Source: Sisyra terminalis (lineage: Eukaryota; Arthropoda; Insecta; Neuroptera; Sisyridae). Taken from it: a stretch of 64,000 nt of DNA. Under the pieces are notes generated by a model, which was given only the letters and a program-made list of their open reading frames with translations, was not told the origin of the DNA and searched no databases. The first letter of the stretch is position 1, and each line of letters begins with the position of its first letter. This document shows, piece by piece, positions 35,278 through 46,760 of this stretch. Both the position numbers and the translations under genes were made by a program. The stretch is from positions 61,643,701-61,707,700 of the forward strand of contig OY292275.1 in NCBI GenBank assembly GCA_958496175.1. The letters run 5' to 3'.

Positions 35278-37535
35278 TAAAACTCAAGCTTTTAAGCACT
35301 TGAAGATGATTTACTTGGTAGGTTTTAATAAAACGAAGATTTTGTACAAAGCTTTTGATAAAAAACATTATTTTTTTTAGTTGAGCTTAATGTGAAGCCA
35401 TATCGGACGTATCAGAGAATCCTTAATTTGATTTGGATCGTTTATTCTCACCCAAAGATACGAAGAGTTGCTGGTGATTAATTAGCGAATTCTATGCGGA
35501 CGTACTTTACAAATAAATTAGAAAGAAAAGTAATATAAGTCATAAAATTTGTGAATCCTTTGAACATAAAAGTTTTGTTTGTCTTTTTAAAATTTTAGAA
35601 CATATAAGACTAAGTAACTGCATTAATGCATTGACAAATATAAGCGAAATGAAATTATGAAAACTTTATAGAAAATATTACATATTGATGCTGTAGACAA
35701 TTTAGATAAATTTTTGAAAATGTAAAGATACAAAATATGTTAACTCTTATGTAATTGTATCTTATATACTTTTTTAATATTCATTTTGTGTCTTCATATT
35801 TTGTCAACACTAAGATTGTTAAAATATTTTATATATATTTATTCATTTTTTTACATTAAGACATCCTAAAGACAAATCAAATGAGTAGAGATTTTAAGTG
35901 TTTAAAATATATTGTTAAGCTTCGCTCCTGTCCATCTTAATAGTATATATGAAGACCTCATTAAAGAAAAATGAGATATGAAATGTTTAAGCATCTGATT
36001 TAACGTTGATAATTCACAGTATGGCTTATATCTAAGATATAAACATCAAACAGTAAAAAAACATAAAATAGAGTTTAATTGAAATAATAACCATTACATT
36101 TTCACGTTTTATCGTTTAAAAACTGCATAGAAAACATTGCACAATTATACATTTTACTGAGCCAAGAAATTAAATTTGTTATAAGAGATGTGGCTTTAAT
36201 GTAAATATAAGAGTTTGAAATACAGACACAATAATTAAAATACAAAATATGTTGCTGATACATTTTATATGTTGGATTAAGATATATTCCTTGAGTAACT
36301 TGTGAAGTTTGCGTATTGCTTTTTACTAATTTCTAATGTATTTTTTGTGTCATAAAATCAATTTAATAGACAATACCAGTTATCCCATAAACGGGAATTA
36401 AAGAAGTTATTGTTAACGCAAACGTAATAAACAAACTTCAAAAGATTGACAACATATTTCAAAAGGCTCACCAAATTTTCATTGTTTGGTGATTGTAAAT
36501 TTTTTAGCCATTAGAGTTTAGTGAAAATTGCCTATATTTAGTGTTTGAATACAATTTCAAGTACATCCATTACTAAAATATCTAAAACTGATCATTTTAT
36601 TAAGAGTTTATTTATTTTATTTGTACATTTCATTTCACTGATGTTCAGTATAATTATTTTTTGATTAAAAGAGACTGCGAAGTATATTTGGTGTTCATAG
36701 TATTTATTTCTTTGCTAAACTTCTCACGGGTTATTTGATAATTTTCATTTGTGTAAACGATATGCTTCGAACAGAGGCCAAAATGCCGAATAAAAATGAA
36801 TACCATAAATTAAACTTAAATTTAGTTTTACATCAGCATATTTTATCCACAAAAAAACATAACAATAAAAAACTTCTTCTATCGCATCTTATTGTATTAA
36901 AAGTACCGTCTTCAAATGCATGTACCTGATATTATATCTAATATTTTGTTTCAATGTATATTGTACCTTTTACGTAAAATATTTTTTATCTTGAAATATC
37001 TTTAACGTATCTATTTGTTTCTGCATCAATTATTGAGAAAATGTGAAAATATATAATAAGAAAGAATCCTTAAGTTGGTTGTAAATTAAAGGATATGTAA
37101 ATTATAAAATACAATGAATTCCTATTGAATTAATAAGATTATGGTTATCTGATATCTGTAACTTAGCTATCCATGCTTTTTCGAAAATAAATAGAAAATA
37201 GTGGTAAAAGAGATTCTTAGTACCAGATACAAGTAACTTAGCATATACAAAATGTCAATTTTCATGTTGCCCTAACTAATGACTAGGGAAAATGATTATT
37301 ATTATACAAATAAAAATATAAAAAAATTTAATAAATAGTCGTTTTATTGATTTAATTTAACGTAACCAATTTAAAACAGATAGGTAAGTATACAGCAGAC
37401 CAATATATATTATATTGCTATTGAAGAAAAAAAGTGGTAATTTATATAATAATGATCTACAAATATTTCCAATAAATTTACAAATCACAAATATGTATTA
37501 TAGAAAAATCTAAAGAACCAAGAACCAACATTTCA
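35278..37535. other. No gene seen
   Basis: Over 2 kb of AT-rich DNA with no transposon signature noticed, unusual for this window. No coding signal. Confidence 0.5.
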
Positions 37536-37676
37536 AGAATAATAAAAATAATTCGAATGTATCAATTGCTGTGCACTCGATTGTTGTCAATATAAATGTA
37601 TTAAGGCCAATATAAATTTCAATTTGCTGAGAATCATTTATATAGAAGTTTTCTCGAATTTTTGACAGTTCGCGTA

Positions 37677-37739
37677 TGGAGCAGTGGATTAGCGCATGGC
37701 CTGCCAAGCAGAAGATGACGGATTCGGAACCGCAATCAG
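37677..37739 (+). ncRNA. tRNA-like segment with A/B-box motifs, left palindrome arm
   Basis: TGGAGCAGTGG (37677) fits the RNA polymerase III A box TRGCNNAGYNG at 10 of 11 positions. GATTCGGAACC (37721-37731) fits the B box at 8 of 11. They are 44 bases apart, as in tRNA genes, with CCTGCCAAG between as in an anticodon loop. Stems do not pair well, so this is a tRNA-derived SINE-type head and not a working tRNA. Confidence 0.5.
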
Positions 37740-37782
37740 GTAAGTAAAAATGATATACTAATTAACCATATATGATTAACAG
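37740..37782 (+). other. 43-bp intron-like segment after the tRNA-like head
   Basis: CAG|GTAAGT donor, TACTAATTAAC branch-like motif and TTAACAG acceptor follow the tRNA-like segment. If spliced, an ATG at 37676 would read MEQWISAWPAKQKMTDSEPQ and run 40 codons to a stop. The inverted copy is at 39697-39739. Confidence 0.4.
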
Positions 37783-39739
37783 GTGCAACAGAGTGCGAGC
37801 GATCAAGGAACATAGGCCAGTACAAGAGGAGGGAGTGAGAGAGAACGAGGTGGCGAGCGAGTTAATTTTTTTTTTTTTTTTATTAATTATTTTTGTTTAA
37901 ATCAATTAATTAATTAATAAAGTATTCATATTTGATTTGATTTTTTATTGTTTCCTATTAAAAACGAATTAAAATTAATTTTAAAATTCCTATCTAAACA
38001 ATGGCGGATTTGAATGTGACGTCACGTCTCGTGACGTGTAATGTGTATGTGTAATTTGTTTTCAATGAATAAATAAATTATTCGTATTCGATTTTATTTT
38101 TATTTTTCCCTATTCCAAACGCATGGAAATTAATTCTGAAAATTCTTGATCAAAACAATGGCGGATTTGATTGTGACGTCACTGGCTCGATTTCCGAAGA
38201 TTGCCGAAGGGGCCGATTCGGAAAGACTCGGAAATGCCATTTCTGAGGCGAAATCACAAAACAGCCCATTTTAGGGCATTTTTGGTCCATTTTGGCAACT
38301 TTGAGGGCGAATATCTCCCTTATTAGAGATCCCACAGGAACGTATGATGGCTCAAATGAAAGGGCTTGAATTACTCTATCGAACGGTACCAAAATCAGGG
38401 CGCTAAAGCAATTAATACAGATTTTGAAAATTGCATTTTTTGATCGCTGAGTCTAGACCCGTCGAAAAATTCAGGATTTTTCAATAATTTTGGGCAATAA
38501 AATTAAATGAAAATATGATTTTTAGATAATATGCGATGCATTAAAACCGAATATGCAATTAGATTTTCGATTAAACGTCTACTTTTCGAGTTATTAACGA
38601 TTTTAGGGTCGCTTCATTAGCTATCTAATTAGCCCCTGTTTGTTTACAACCTCCCAATTGAGCCAAAGCAAATCGATAGTAGCGCTGTCTGACAGCAAAA
38701 CGCTGAACTATTTCGTAACAGATCTGTGTCTTAGATAAGTTATCTAAGATACAAACAGCTGAACAAATAGTTCAGCATTTTGCTGTCAGATGGCGCTACT
38801 ATCGATTTTCTTTGGCTCAATTGGGAGGTTGTTTACAAACACGGGCTAATTAGATAGCTAATGAAGCGACCCTAAAATCGTTAATAACTCGAAAAGTAGA
38901 CGTTTAATCGAAAATCTAATTGCATATTCGGTTTTAATGCATCGCATATTATCCAAAAATCATATTTTTACTTAATTTCATTGCCCAAAATTATTGGAAA
39001 ATCCTGAATTTTTCGACGGGTCTACCCTCGTCGATCAAAAAATGCAATTTTCAAAATCTGTATTTATTACTTTAGCGCCCTGATTTTGGTACCGTTCGAT
39101 AGAGTAATTCAAGCCCTTTCATTTGAGCCATCATACGTTCCTGTGGGATCTCTAATAAGGGAGATATTCGCCCTCAAAGTTGCCAAAATGGACCAAAAAT
39201 GCCCTAAAATGGGCTGTTTTGTGATTTCGCCTCAGAAATGGCATTTCCGAGTCTTTCCGAATCGGCCCCTTCGGCAATCTTCGGAAATCGAGCCAGTGAC
39301 GTCACAATCAAATCCGCCATTGTTTTGATCAAGAATTTTCAGAATTAATTTCCATGCGTTTGGAATAGGGAAAAATAAAAATAAAATCGAATACGAATAA
39401 TTTATTTATTCATTGAAAACAAATTACACATACACATTACACGTCACGAGACGTGACGTCACATTCAAATCCGCCATTGTTTAGATAGGAATTTTAAAAT
39501 TAATTTTAATTCGTTTTTAATAGGAAACAATAAAAAATCAAATCAAATATGAATACTTTATTAATTAATTAATTGATTTAAACAAAAATAATTAATAAAA
39601 AAAAAAAAAAAAATTAACTCGCTCGCCACCTCGTTCTCTCTCACTCCCTCCTCTTGTACTGGCCTATGTTCCTTGATCGCTCGCACTCTGTTGCACCTGT
39701 TAATCATATATGGTTAATTAGTATATCATTTTTACTTAC

Positions 39740-39802
39740 CTGATTGCGGTTCCGAATCCGTCATCTTCTGCTTGGCAGGCCATGCGCTAATCCACTGCTC
39801 CA
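39740..39802 (-). ncRNA. tRNA-like segment, right palindrome arm
   Basis: Inverse copy of 37677-37739 (plus-strand GGTTCCGAATCC and CCACTGCTCCA). It points toward the centre, as does the left copy, so both would transcribe into the palindrome. Confidence 0.5.
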
Positions 39803-39943
39803 TACGCGAACTGTCAAAAATTCGAGAAAACTTCTATATAAATGATTCTCAGCAAATTGAAATTTATATTGGCCTTAATACATTTATATTGACAACAATT
39901 GAGTACACAGCAATTGGTACATTCGAATTATTTTTATTATTCT

Positions 39944-41026
39944 AGATTAATAATGTAATGTATACGACAATTTTATAACAATCCTTATGTTCTTGACGAT
40001 AAATAGCTTGGAACAATTAATTCATTTGAATTTCAATAAGCTTGCCTGCTGTAGTACTATTTTTTGTCCCAGAATTTCGCAGGCCATTTGGAGGAAACCA
40101 TATCGATTTCCAGATGTGAACCTGGATTTTCTATTTCATACATCTTCTAATGTTACCTTTGAAAATATGAAAATTGGATATAGGCTTATTGGTAAATGTC
40201 AATGTCTTGAGGTTTCATACATTTAATTTCACTAATTGTTTGTTTTTTCTTATACAGATGACAACAGCCAATCTAACTCATATTAGGGAATAACTGGAAT
40301 CCATTGGACTTGAATAACTCTTCGCTTATTAAATGCATTTAATCAACAGTATCCAATGTTAATACTTTGCAGAAATAATATGAGAAAGGACAATTTTAAA
40401 ATCAGTGCTTTAAATGAGTGATTTAAATCAATAAACTTAAATCAGTGAACTCGTGAAAGTGGTAAATGAATAAGTAAAATATAATTACATAATAAATAAT
40501 CACTTATATTTAAATTTATATTCAATAAATATTTCAATTGTTGTCTCAATTATATAAATACACAATCATACAAGAAACTATTACTATTGTAGATAAATGT
40601 TATTTAAACAATATTTATGGTAAATAAATAACTTTTACATGAAATATATTGTTGTTTTCAATTCGATTATCACCACATCCTTGGTCCTTCGCTTTTTTAT
40701 TTCAGAGCTTAGTATAATATAATTCAATAAGAAAATAGCACAAAAAAGGGTAAGTTCAAGGAAAAGAAACGTTTTCCAATAAAAGAATAAACCATAATCT
40801 GTAGTTCAAATATTCACGGAAAAATCGTTAACATTAATCAAATCAAAATTTTTCGTATGATTTACATGGAATTTTCCGATCATAATTGAACCATAGGCGT
40901 AAAATGCTATCTCTGGAAAAATTGTCAAAAACACAATAAAAAATTTCCATTTTCTTCATCGATGTTTTTGCCAAAATAACCGTCCATTTAAATTCTAATG
41001 CCTCATAATATAAAAATCATAGTATC
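39944..41026. other. No recognised gene
   Basis: A 79-codon frame at 39987-40226 (ISQAIWRKPYRFPDVNLDFL inside) has a rather protein-like composition but no recognised family and no clear splice sites. 40855-40960 resembles the 1277-bp array. Confidence 0.35.
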
Positions 41027-41217
41027 GAAAAAAAGGATGAAGGACATTACAATGTTACCATGTCTATGGACAAATTTTCCGGGATTAACATGGAGCAGAT
41101 ACTGTTAAAATATTTTTGGAAAATTTCAATTCCTTCGATCGAAAAATTTTTTCAAGTTTCCATCAATGAAGAAATCTTTATATATGAGTTTAAGTGATCA
41201 ATAAATATATCTTCCAA

Positions 41218-41278
41218 TGGCCGAATCGATAAGCGCACGGAAAATGATACAAACGGAAAGACGATGGATCGATCCCCC
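41218..41278 (+). ncRNA. tRNA-like segment, unit A
   Basis: A-box-like TGGCCGAATCG (10 of 11) and B-box-like GGATCGATCCC (41266-41276, 9 of 11) are 48 bases apart, close to tRNA-Ser/Leu spacing; GGCCGAATCGATAAGCGC resembles a tRNA-Ser/Leu D arm. Confidence 0.5.
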
Positions 41279-41477
41279 GATAAGGTAAAAGATTTTTATA
41301 TTTCTTCTAACAAATTTCTAATTTCTATATATTCGTTACAGCTTAAGTTATCACTTACGAACGTTAATAATATCCTTTCTAAAGTTACAGCCGAATTATT
41401 CGATCATCACTTCCAACCTTTCGGAGTTGAGAAGTGATCGATCGATACATATTTTATTTTTATTTTCGTGACATCAT

Positions 41478-41547
41478 CTCTTATATGACGTCATCTCATG
41501 TGTGACGTCATAAAATGACGTCATCTTATATGTGACGTCATCCTCGA
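41478..41547. promoter_or_regulatory. TGACGTCA cluster, unit A
   Basis: Four (T/A)(T)GACGTCAT sites and one GACATCAT in 70 bp, spaced 16-19 bp (YTCATATGTGACGTCAT-type steps). TGACGTCA is the palindromic CRE/ATF site. Confidence 0.6.
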
Positions 41548-42494
41548 AAAGAAATTCGAATTTTCGATTTTAGTGAACTAGGATATCGGGAATCGCTTAG
41601 TTACGTCACGGGAAGCCTGAAAAACATGTCCTATAGTCAATTTTTTTTGTTTTTTTTACGAAAAATTTTTGGGCAAAATTCTGAAAAATCTCAAAAATAG
41701 GTCAAAATCCGTGTTTTTTTTCACTTTTTCCAACTTTAACGCCGTTTTTAGCGAAAACTATCGATCGTAGGTTAACGATAGTAGGCTTATTCGATAGCGC
41801 TTGAATTACTCTATCGATGGTGTAAATTTGGTCCCCGAAAACCTTAAGGGAAAAAACTTTTTTTTTCGACTCCTCAGATTTTTAAAATCCTCGATGAAAT
41901 GGTCGTCGATTTTGAGAATTTTATTTTCGAAAATATTTTTATCGAATTTCTCGATGAAATTCACACTATAGGAGCATCATGTTACGATTGAACCGAAAAT
42001 ATAAAACAATTGAACTTTTCGATACCCTTAAACGAAATTTACGGTGTTAACAATTTACTTAATATACGTCATAATGCAATAGAAATGAAAATTGTTTTCA
42101 TGAAAAAAAGGATAAAGGACCTATAAATTTTGCATTGTGGTAAGACAACTTTTCCGAACGTAACATGATTAAGCGATGGTTAAATTTTTTCCGGAAAATT
42201 CCACGAAAATCGTTCAATTGTAAAAAATTATGTTAATTAATTCGATATTAAAGATTTATGTATTATGCAAAATAATGCTATTCAAATACAAGTGTGCTTT
42301 ACTCGAAAAAAGGATGAAGGACATTAAAATGTAACCATGTCTTTTGACAAATTTTCCAGGATTAACATGGAGAAGCTATGGTTACAATATTTTTGGAAAA
42401 TTCCAATTCCTTCGATCGAAAAAAATTTTCAAGTTTCCATCAATGGAGAAATATTTATATATGAGTTTTAATGATCCATAGATATATCTTCCAA

Positions 42495-42555
42495 TGGCCG
42501 AATCGATAAGCGCACGGAATATGTGATAAACGGAAAGACGATGGATCGATCCCCC
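42495..42555 (+). ncRNA. tRNA-like segment, unit B
   Basis: Same A-box-like motif at 42495 and GGATCGATCCC at 42543-42553, with the same spacing; followed by a 57-bp intron-like segment at 42562-42618. Confidence 0.5.
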
Positions 42556-43771
42556 AACAAGGTAAAAGATTTTTATATTTCTACTAACAAATTTCTAATT
42601 TCTATATATTCGTTACAGCTTAAGTTATCACTTACGATCGTTAATAATTATCTTAACGTTAGTTTCAGCCGAATAATACGATTGATCACTCTCAACCTTT
42701 CGGGGTTGAAAAGTGATCGATCGAGTACGTAGATTTTTTTTTTGATTCTGCATATGTGACGTCATACATACGTCGTCTCCCAACGACGTCACCCAATGAC
42801 GTCATTCCCCAAAAATTTCGAAAAATAAGCAAATTTTCAATTTTCTTGATATAGGATTCTAGGAATGGCTTAGTTACGTCACGGGAAGCCTAAAAAACAT
42901 ATCCTACAGTCAATATTTTTCATTTTTTTTACGAAAAATTTTTGGGCAAAATTCTGAAAAATCTCAAAAATAGATCAAAATCCGTGTTTTTTTTCACTTT
43001 TTCCAACTTTAACGCCGTTTTTAGCGAAAACTATCGATCGTACGTTAACGATAGTAGGCTCATTCGATAGCGCTTGAATTACTCTATCGATGGTGTAAAT
43101 TTGGTCCCGAAAAACCTTAAGGGAAAAAACTTTTTTTTTTAACTTTCCAGAAATTGAAAATCGTCGATGAAACGGTGGTCGATTTTATAAAATTTTATTT
43201 CTAAAAAATTTTTTGTCGAATTTCTCAATGAAATTCACACCATAGGTGCCTAACGTTACGATTGAAGCGAATATTTAAAAACTTTTAACTTTTCGATACC
43301 CATAAGCGAAATTACCGAAATTAAAAAATTTACATATTATGCGACATCAAGCAATACAAATGTAAAATGTTTTCTAGAAAAAAAAGGATGAAGGACCTAA
43401 AAATTTTCCAATGTGGTGAGACAACTTTTCCGAACGTAACATGAAGAAGCGATGGTTCAAATTTTTCCGGGAAATTCCACGAAAATCGTTCGATTTTAAA
43501 AAATTATGTTAATTAATTCGATATCAAATATTTATATATTCTGCAAGATAATGCTATTCAAATACAAGTGTGTTTTTCTTGAAAAAAAGGATGAAGGACA
43601 TTAAACTGTTCCAATGTCTTTAGTCAAATTTTCCGGGATTAACCTGGAGAAGCTATGGTTAAAATATTTTTCGAAAATTCAAATTCCTTCGATCGAAAAA
43701 ATTTTTCAAGTTTCCCTCAATAAAGAAATCTTTATATATGAGTTTAAGCGATCAATAAATATATCTTCCAA

Positions 43772-43832
43772 TGGCCGAATCGATAAGCGCACGGAATATG
43801 TTACAAACGGAAAGACGAAGGATCGATCCCCC
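43772..43832 (+). ncRNA. tRNA-like segment, unit C
   Basis: Same motifs at 43772 and 43820-43830. The intron-like segment 43839-43895 (57 bp) has CAG|GTAAAT, TACTAAC and GTTACAG. In this unit a 125-codon frame (43614-43991) runs straight through both. Confidence 0.5.
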
Positions 43833-43954
43833 AACCAGGTAAATGATTTTTATATTTCTACTAACAAATTTCTAATTTCTATATATTCGTTACAGCTTAA
43901 GTTATCACTTTCGATCGTTAATAATATCCTTTGTAAAGTTACAGACGAATTATT

Positions 43955-43996
43955 CGATCATCACTTCCAACCTTTCGGAGTTGAGAAGTGATCGAT
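43955..43996 (+). other. Conserved hairpin of the 1277-bp unit
   Basis: ATCACTTCCAACC and GGAGTTGAGAAGTGAT pair around CTTTC. The same hairpin occurs at 41404-41442, 42683-42720 (TCACTCTCAACC/GGGGTTGAAAAGTGA) and 45256-45293. Paired changes (TTCC/CTCT with matching wobble partners) keep the stem. Confidence 0.55.
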
Positions 43997-44022
43997 CGAT
44001 TTCGTATTTTATTTTTATTTTC

Positions 44023-44103
44023 GTGACGTCATCTCATATATGACGTCATCTCAAATATGACGTCATCTCATATATCACGTCATCTCGTATGTGACGTCAT
44101 CCT
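44023..44103. promoter_or_regulatory. TGACGTCA cluster, unit C
   Basis: Four exact TGACGTCAT sites plus one TCACGTCAT at regular 16-17-bp steps (TCATATATGACGTCATC). Units B (42755-42806) and D (45167-45225) have shorter versions. Confidence 0.62.
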
Positions 44104-44670
44104 CGAAAAAATTTCGAATTTTCGATTTTCGTGAACTAGGATACTGGGAATCGCTTAGTTACGTCACGGGAAGCCTAAAAAACATATCCTACAGTCAATA
44201 TTTTTCATTTTTTTTACGAAAAATTTTTGGGCAAAATTCTGGAAAATCTCAAAAATAGGTCAAAATCCGTGTTTTTTTTCACTTTTTCCAACTTTAACGC
44301 CGTTTGTAGCGAAAACTTTCGATCGTACGTTAACGATAGTAGGCTCATTGGATAGCGCTTGAATTACTCTATCGATGGTGTAAATTAGGTCCCGGAAAAC
44401 CCTAAGGAAAAAAACTTTTTTTTCGACTGTTCAGAAATTTAAAATCCTCGATGAATCGGTGGTCGATTTTGAGAATAAAAATCAAAAAATTTTTTGACGA
44501 ATTTCTAGATGAAATTCACACCATAGGTGCGTAACGTTACGATTGAAGGGATAATATAAAAACTTTTTAACTTTTCGATACCCTTCGTCGAATTTTTCGA
44601 TAAAATAAAATATCATATGCATAGCGTTAAGACACATATATAAAATTTCATTATCGAATAATTCGATAAT

Positions 44671-45670
44671 GGGTATTGAAAAATTAAAAAGTTTTTCAAT
44701 TTCACTTCAATCGTAACGTTAGGCACCTATGGTGTGAATTTCATCGAGAAATTCGACAAAAAATTTTTTAGAAATAAAATTTTATAAAATCGATTACCGT
44801 TTCATCGAGGATTTTAAAAATCTGAAGAGTTGAAAAAAAAAGTTTTTTCCCTTAAGGTTTTCCGGGACCAAATTTACACCATCGATAGAGTAATTCAAGC
44901 GCTATCGAATGAGCCTACTATCGTTAACGTACGATCGATAGTTTTCGCTACAAACGGCGTTAAAGTTGGAAAAAGTGAAAAAAAACACGGATTTTGACCT
45001 ATTTTTGAGATTTTCCAGAATTTTGCCCAAAAATTTTTCGTAAAAAAAATGAAAAATATTGACTGTATGATATGTTTTTTAGGCTTCCCGTGACGTAACT
45101 AAGCCATTCTCAAAATCCTGTTGCATGAAAATCGAAAATTCGATATCCTCCCCCTCATTTCATCGTGGATGACGTCATTTTATAACGTCACAAATGAGGT
45201 GACGTCATATATGAAGTGACGTAACGAAAGCAAAAATAAAATTCGTACTCGATCGATCACTTTTCAACCCCGAAAGGTTGAGAGTGATCAATCGAATTAT
45301 TCGGCTGAAACTAACGTTAAGAGAATTATTAACGATCGAAAGTGATAACTTAAGCTGTAACGAATAGATATTAATTAGAAATTGGTTAGTAGAAATATAA
45401 AAATCTTTTACCTGATTGGGGGCTCGATCCATCGTCTTTCCATTTGTAACATATTCCGTGCGCTTATCGATTCGGCCATTGGAAGGTATATTTATTGATC
45501 ATTTTAACTCATATATAAAGATTTCTTCATTGATGGACAGTTTAAATTTTTTTCGATCGAAGGAATTGTAATTTTCCAAAAATATTCGAAACATAGATTC
45601 TTTAGATTAATCGAGGAAAATTTGTCAAAAGACATGGTAACACTTAAAGGTCCTTTATGGTTTTTTTCGA
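44671..45670 (-). repeat. Inverted fourth unit of the 1277-bp array
   Basis: Reverse complement of 43589-44584, facing it head to head across an 86-bp spacer (44585-44670) with its own palindrome ATTATCGAATAATTCGATAAT near 44650. All modules are kept, including the 57-bp intron-like segment (45355-45411). Confidence 0.9.
45418..45478 (-). ncRNA. tRNA-like segment, inverted unit D
   Basis: Inverse copy: plus-strand GGCTCGATCC (one change in the B-box) and TTCGGCCA (45471-45478). Confidence 0.48.
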
Positions 45671-45879
45671 TATTATCGTTTCGCATATGGTACAGTAATG
45701 CTATCAGATTTAAAATTAGTTTCGGCGAAAAATAGAATGTTAAATATCAAAAAGTTATGTTTTTCAGAAACTTTTCCTGTTGAATTATTAAGATGCATTG
45801 TTCAGATATGATGATGAGATATTTTTTTATAAAATCATTCAGAAAAATTTTGAGTGCAATAATTAATTTGATCTTATGT

Positions 45880-46760
45880 CATTGAATTTTCCAAAAATAT
45901 TTCAACCATAGCTGCTTCAGGCTAAATTAGAAAAATTTCGTAAAAAACAGTAATATTCCACGTTTTTCAGTACTTTTCTCAAAAGTAGGTAATAATCATT
46001 ATTTTCGATTAATGTTCTAAAGGACTTAATTGCAGTCAAGTTTACCCTCAAATACTTTTCTACTTCATTGAAAACAAATATAAATGATTGATTTCAAAAA
46101 ATCAATGTGTCAACACGGAAAGTGTGGGATTTTCTTTTTAAATTCTTATCTGGTCTACAACTTTTCGAATATTCAATTGCAAACAATTACAGGAATGCTA
46201 TTGTGTTTAAATTTTGAGAAAACTTAAGAAATTTCACATTGAAAAAAAATGTAGAAATGTATAAAAAGCCACAATTTTTAGATAGAATATATAAAAGTAC
46301 CATTATAAACAAATACCAAAAAATTGATGAAAAAAATTGCTACAAAATTGTTTGTCGATCGATTTTTTCATAATTTTTGAACCATACTTCATCCCTAACA
46401 TAACCGGAAAGATTATCAAAATCATGGTAACTTTTCTATGTTTTGTATCCCTTTTTTCCCGTAAAACAAATTAGCAATTTATTACTATGATTTTATAATA
46501 TGAAATCAATAATATCGAATAAAGTGATCAAGAGTTTCTTAAAAAATTCTCCAGATATAAAATAGAGCAGATTTGGTGCAAATTTAGTAAGGGAATTTAA
46601 AGTTAATTACTTTAAAAGACATCTACATTGTCGAAAACTACTTTCTTTGAAAATATTTGAACCACTGTTTTTGATGACCCATATGGAAAATTTGTCAAAA
46701 AACCTGTAACCTTCTATATCCTCTATCTCTAATCAGTAATATTAATTCGTTGAATTTTTT
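45880..46760 (-). repeat. Degenerate copies of the 1277-bp anchor region
   Basis: AAAAATATTTCAACCATAG (45895), GAACCATACTTCATCCCTAA with ATCATGGTAACTTTTCTATG (46380-46440), and CCTGTAACCTTCTATATCC (46705) recall the inverse anchor region. Spaced a few hundred bases apart; no tRNA-like module. A similar fragment lies at 40855-40960. Confidence 0.5.

Larger units (their letters stand above)
37536..39943. repeat. 2.4-kb near-perfect palindrome
   Basis: Two 1204-bp arms meet at about 38739/38740 with no real spacer (centre CTTAGATAAGTTATCTAAG). The arms stay in register to their outer ends (AGAATAATAAAAATAATTCG and inverse) with few differences, apart from the ~35 bp beside the centre. Each arm carries a tRNA-like segment, a 43-bp intron-like segment, GTGACGTCAC sites, an identical 80-codon chance frame and GCTTGAATTACTCTATCGA. 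No target duplication was seen. Confidence 0.92.
41027..44584 (+). repeat. Tandem array with a 1277-bp period, 2.8 units
   Basis: The anchor GGATGAAGGAC starts at 41035, 42312 and 43589: two intervals of exactly 1277 bp. Each unit runs: anchor; tRNA-like segment (41218, 42495, 43772); a 57-bp intron-like segment; a conserved hairpin; a TGACGTCA cluster; TTAGTTACGTCACGGGAAGC; GCTTGAATTACTCTATCGA; then a degenerate second copy of the anchor region. The third unit is cut short at 44584, where the array turns around. Units are about 85-90% alike by eye. Confidence 0.92.

Noticed and set aside
37677..37739. A functional tRNA gene in the palindrome
   Set aside because: A/B-box-like motifs are present, but acceptor, D and anticodon stems do not pair properly; better seen as a tRNA-derived head.
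38150..39328. Two identical 80-codon open frames (38150-38392 on -, 39086-39328 on +)
   Set aside because: They are the same stretch of the palindrome read from both arms; identity follows from the inverted repeat, not from protein conservation. No recognised domain.
39987..40226. 79-codon + strand frame just outside the palindrome
   Set aside because: Composition is somewhat protein-like but no domain, partner exon or conserved motif could be seen; left as unassigned.
43614..43991. 125-codon frame in unit C of the 1277-bp array, partly kept in units B and D
   Set aside because: Runs straight through the tRNA-like and intron-like modules; broken by stops or frameshifts in the other units; Ile/Ser/Lys-rich composition follows base composition. 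Kept only as a note.
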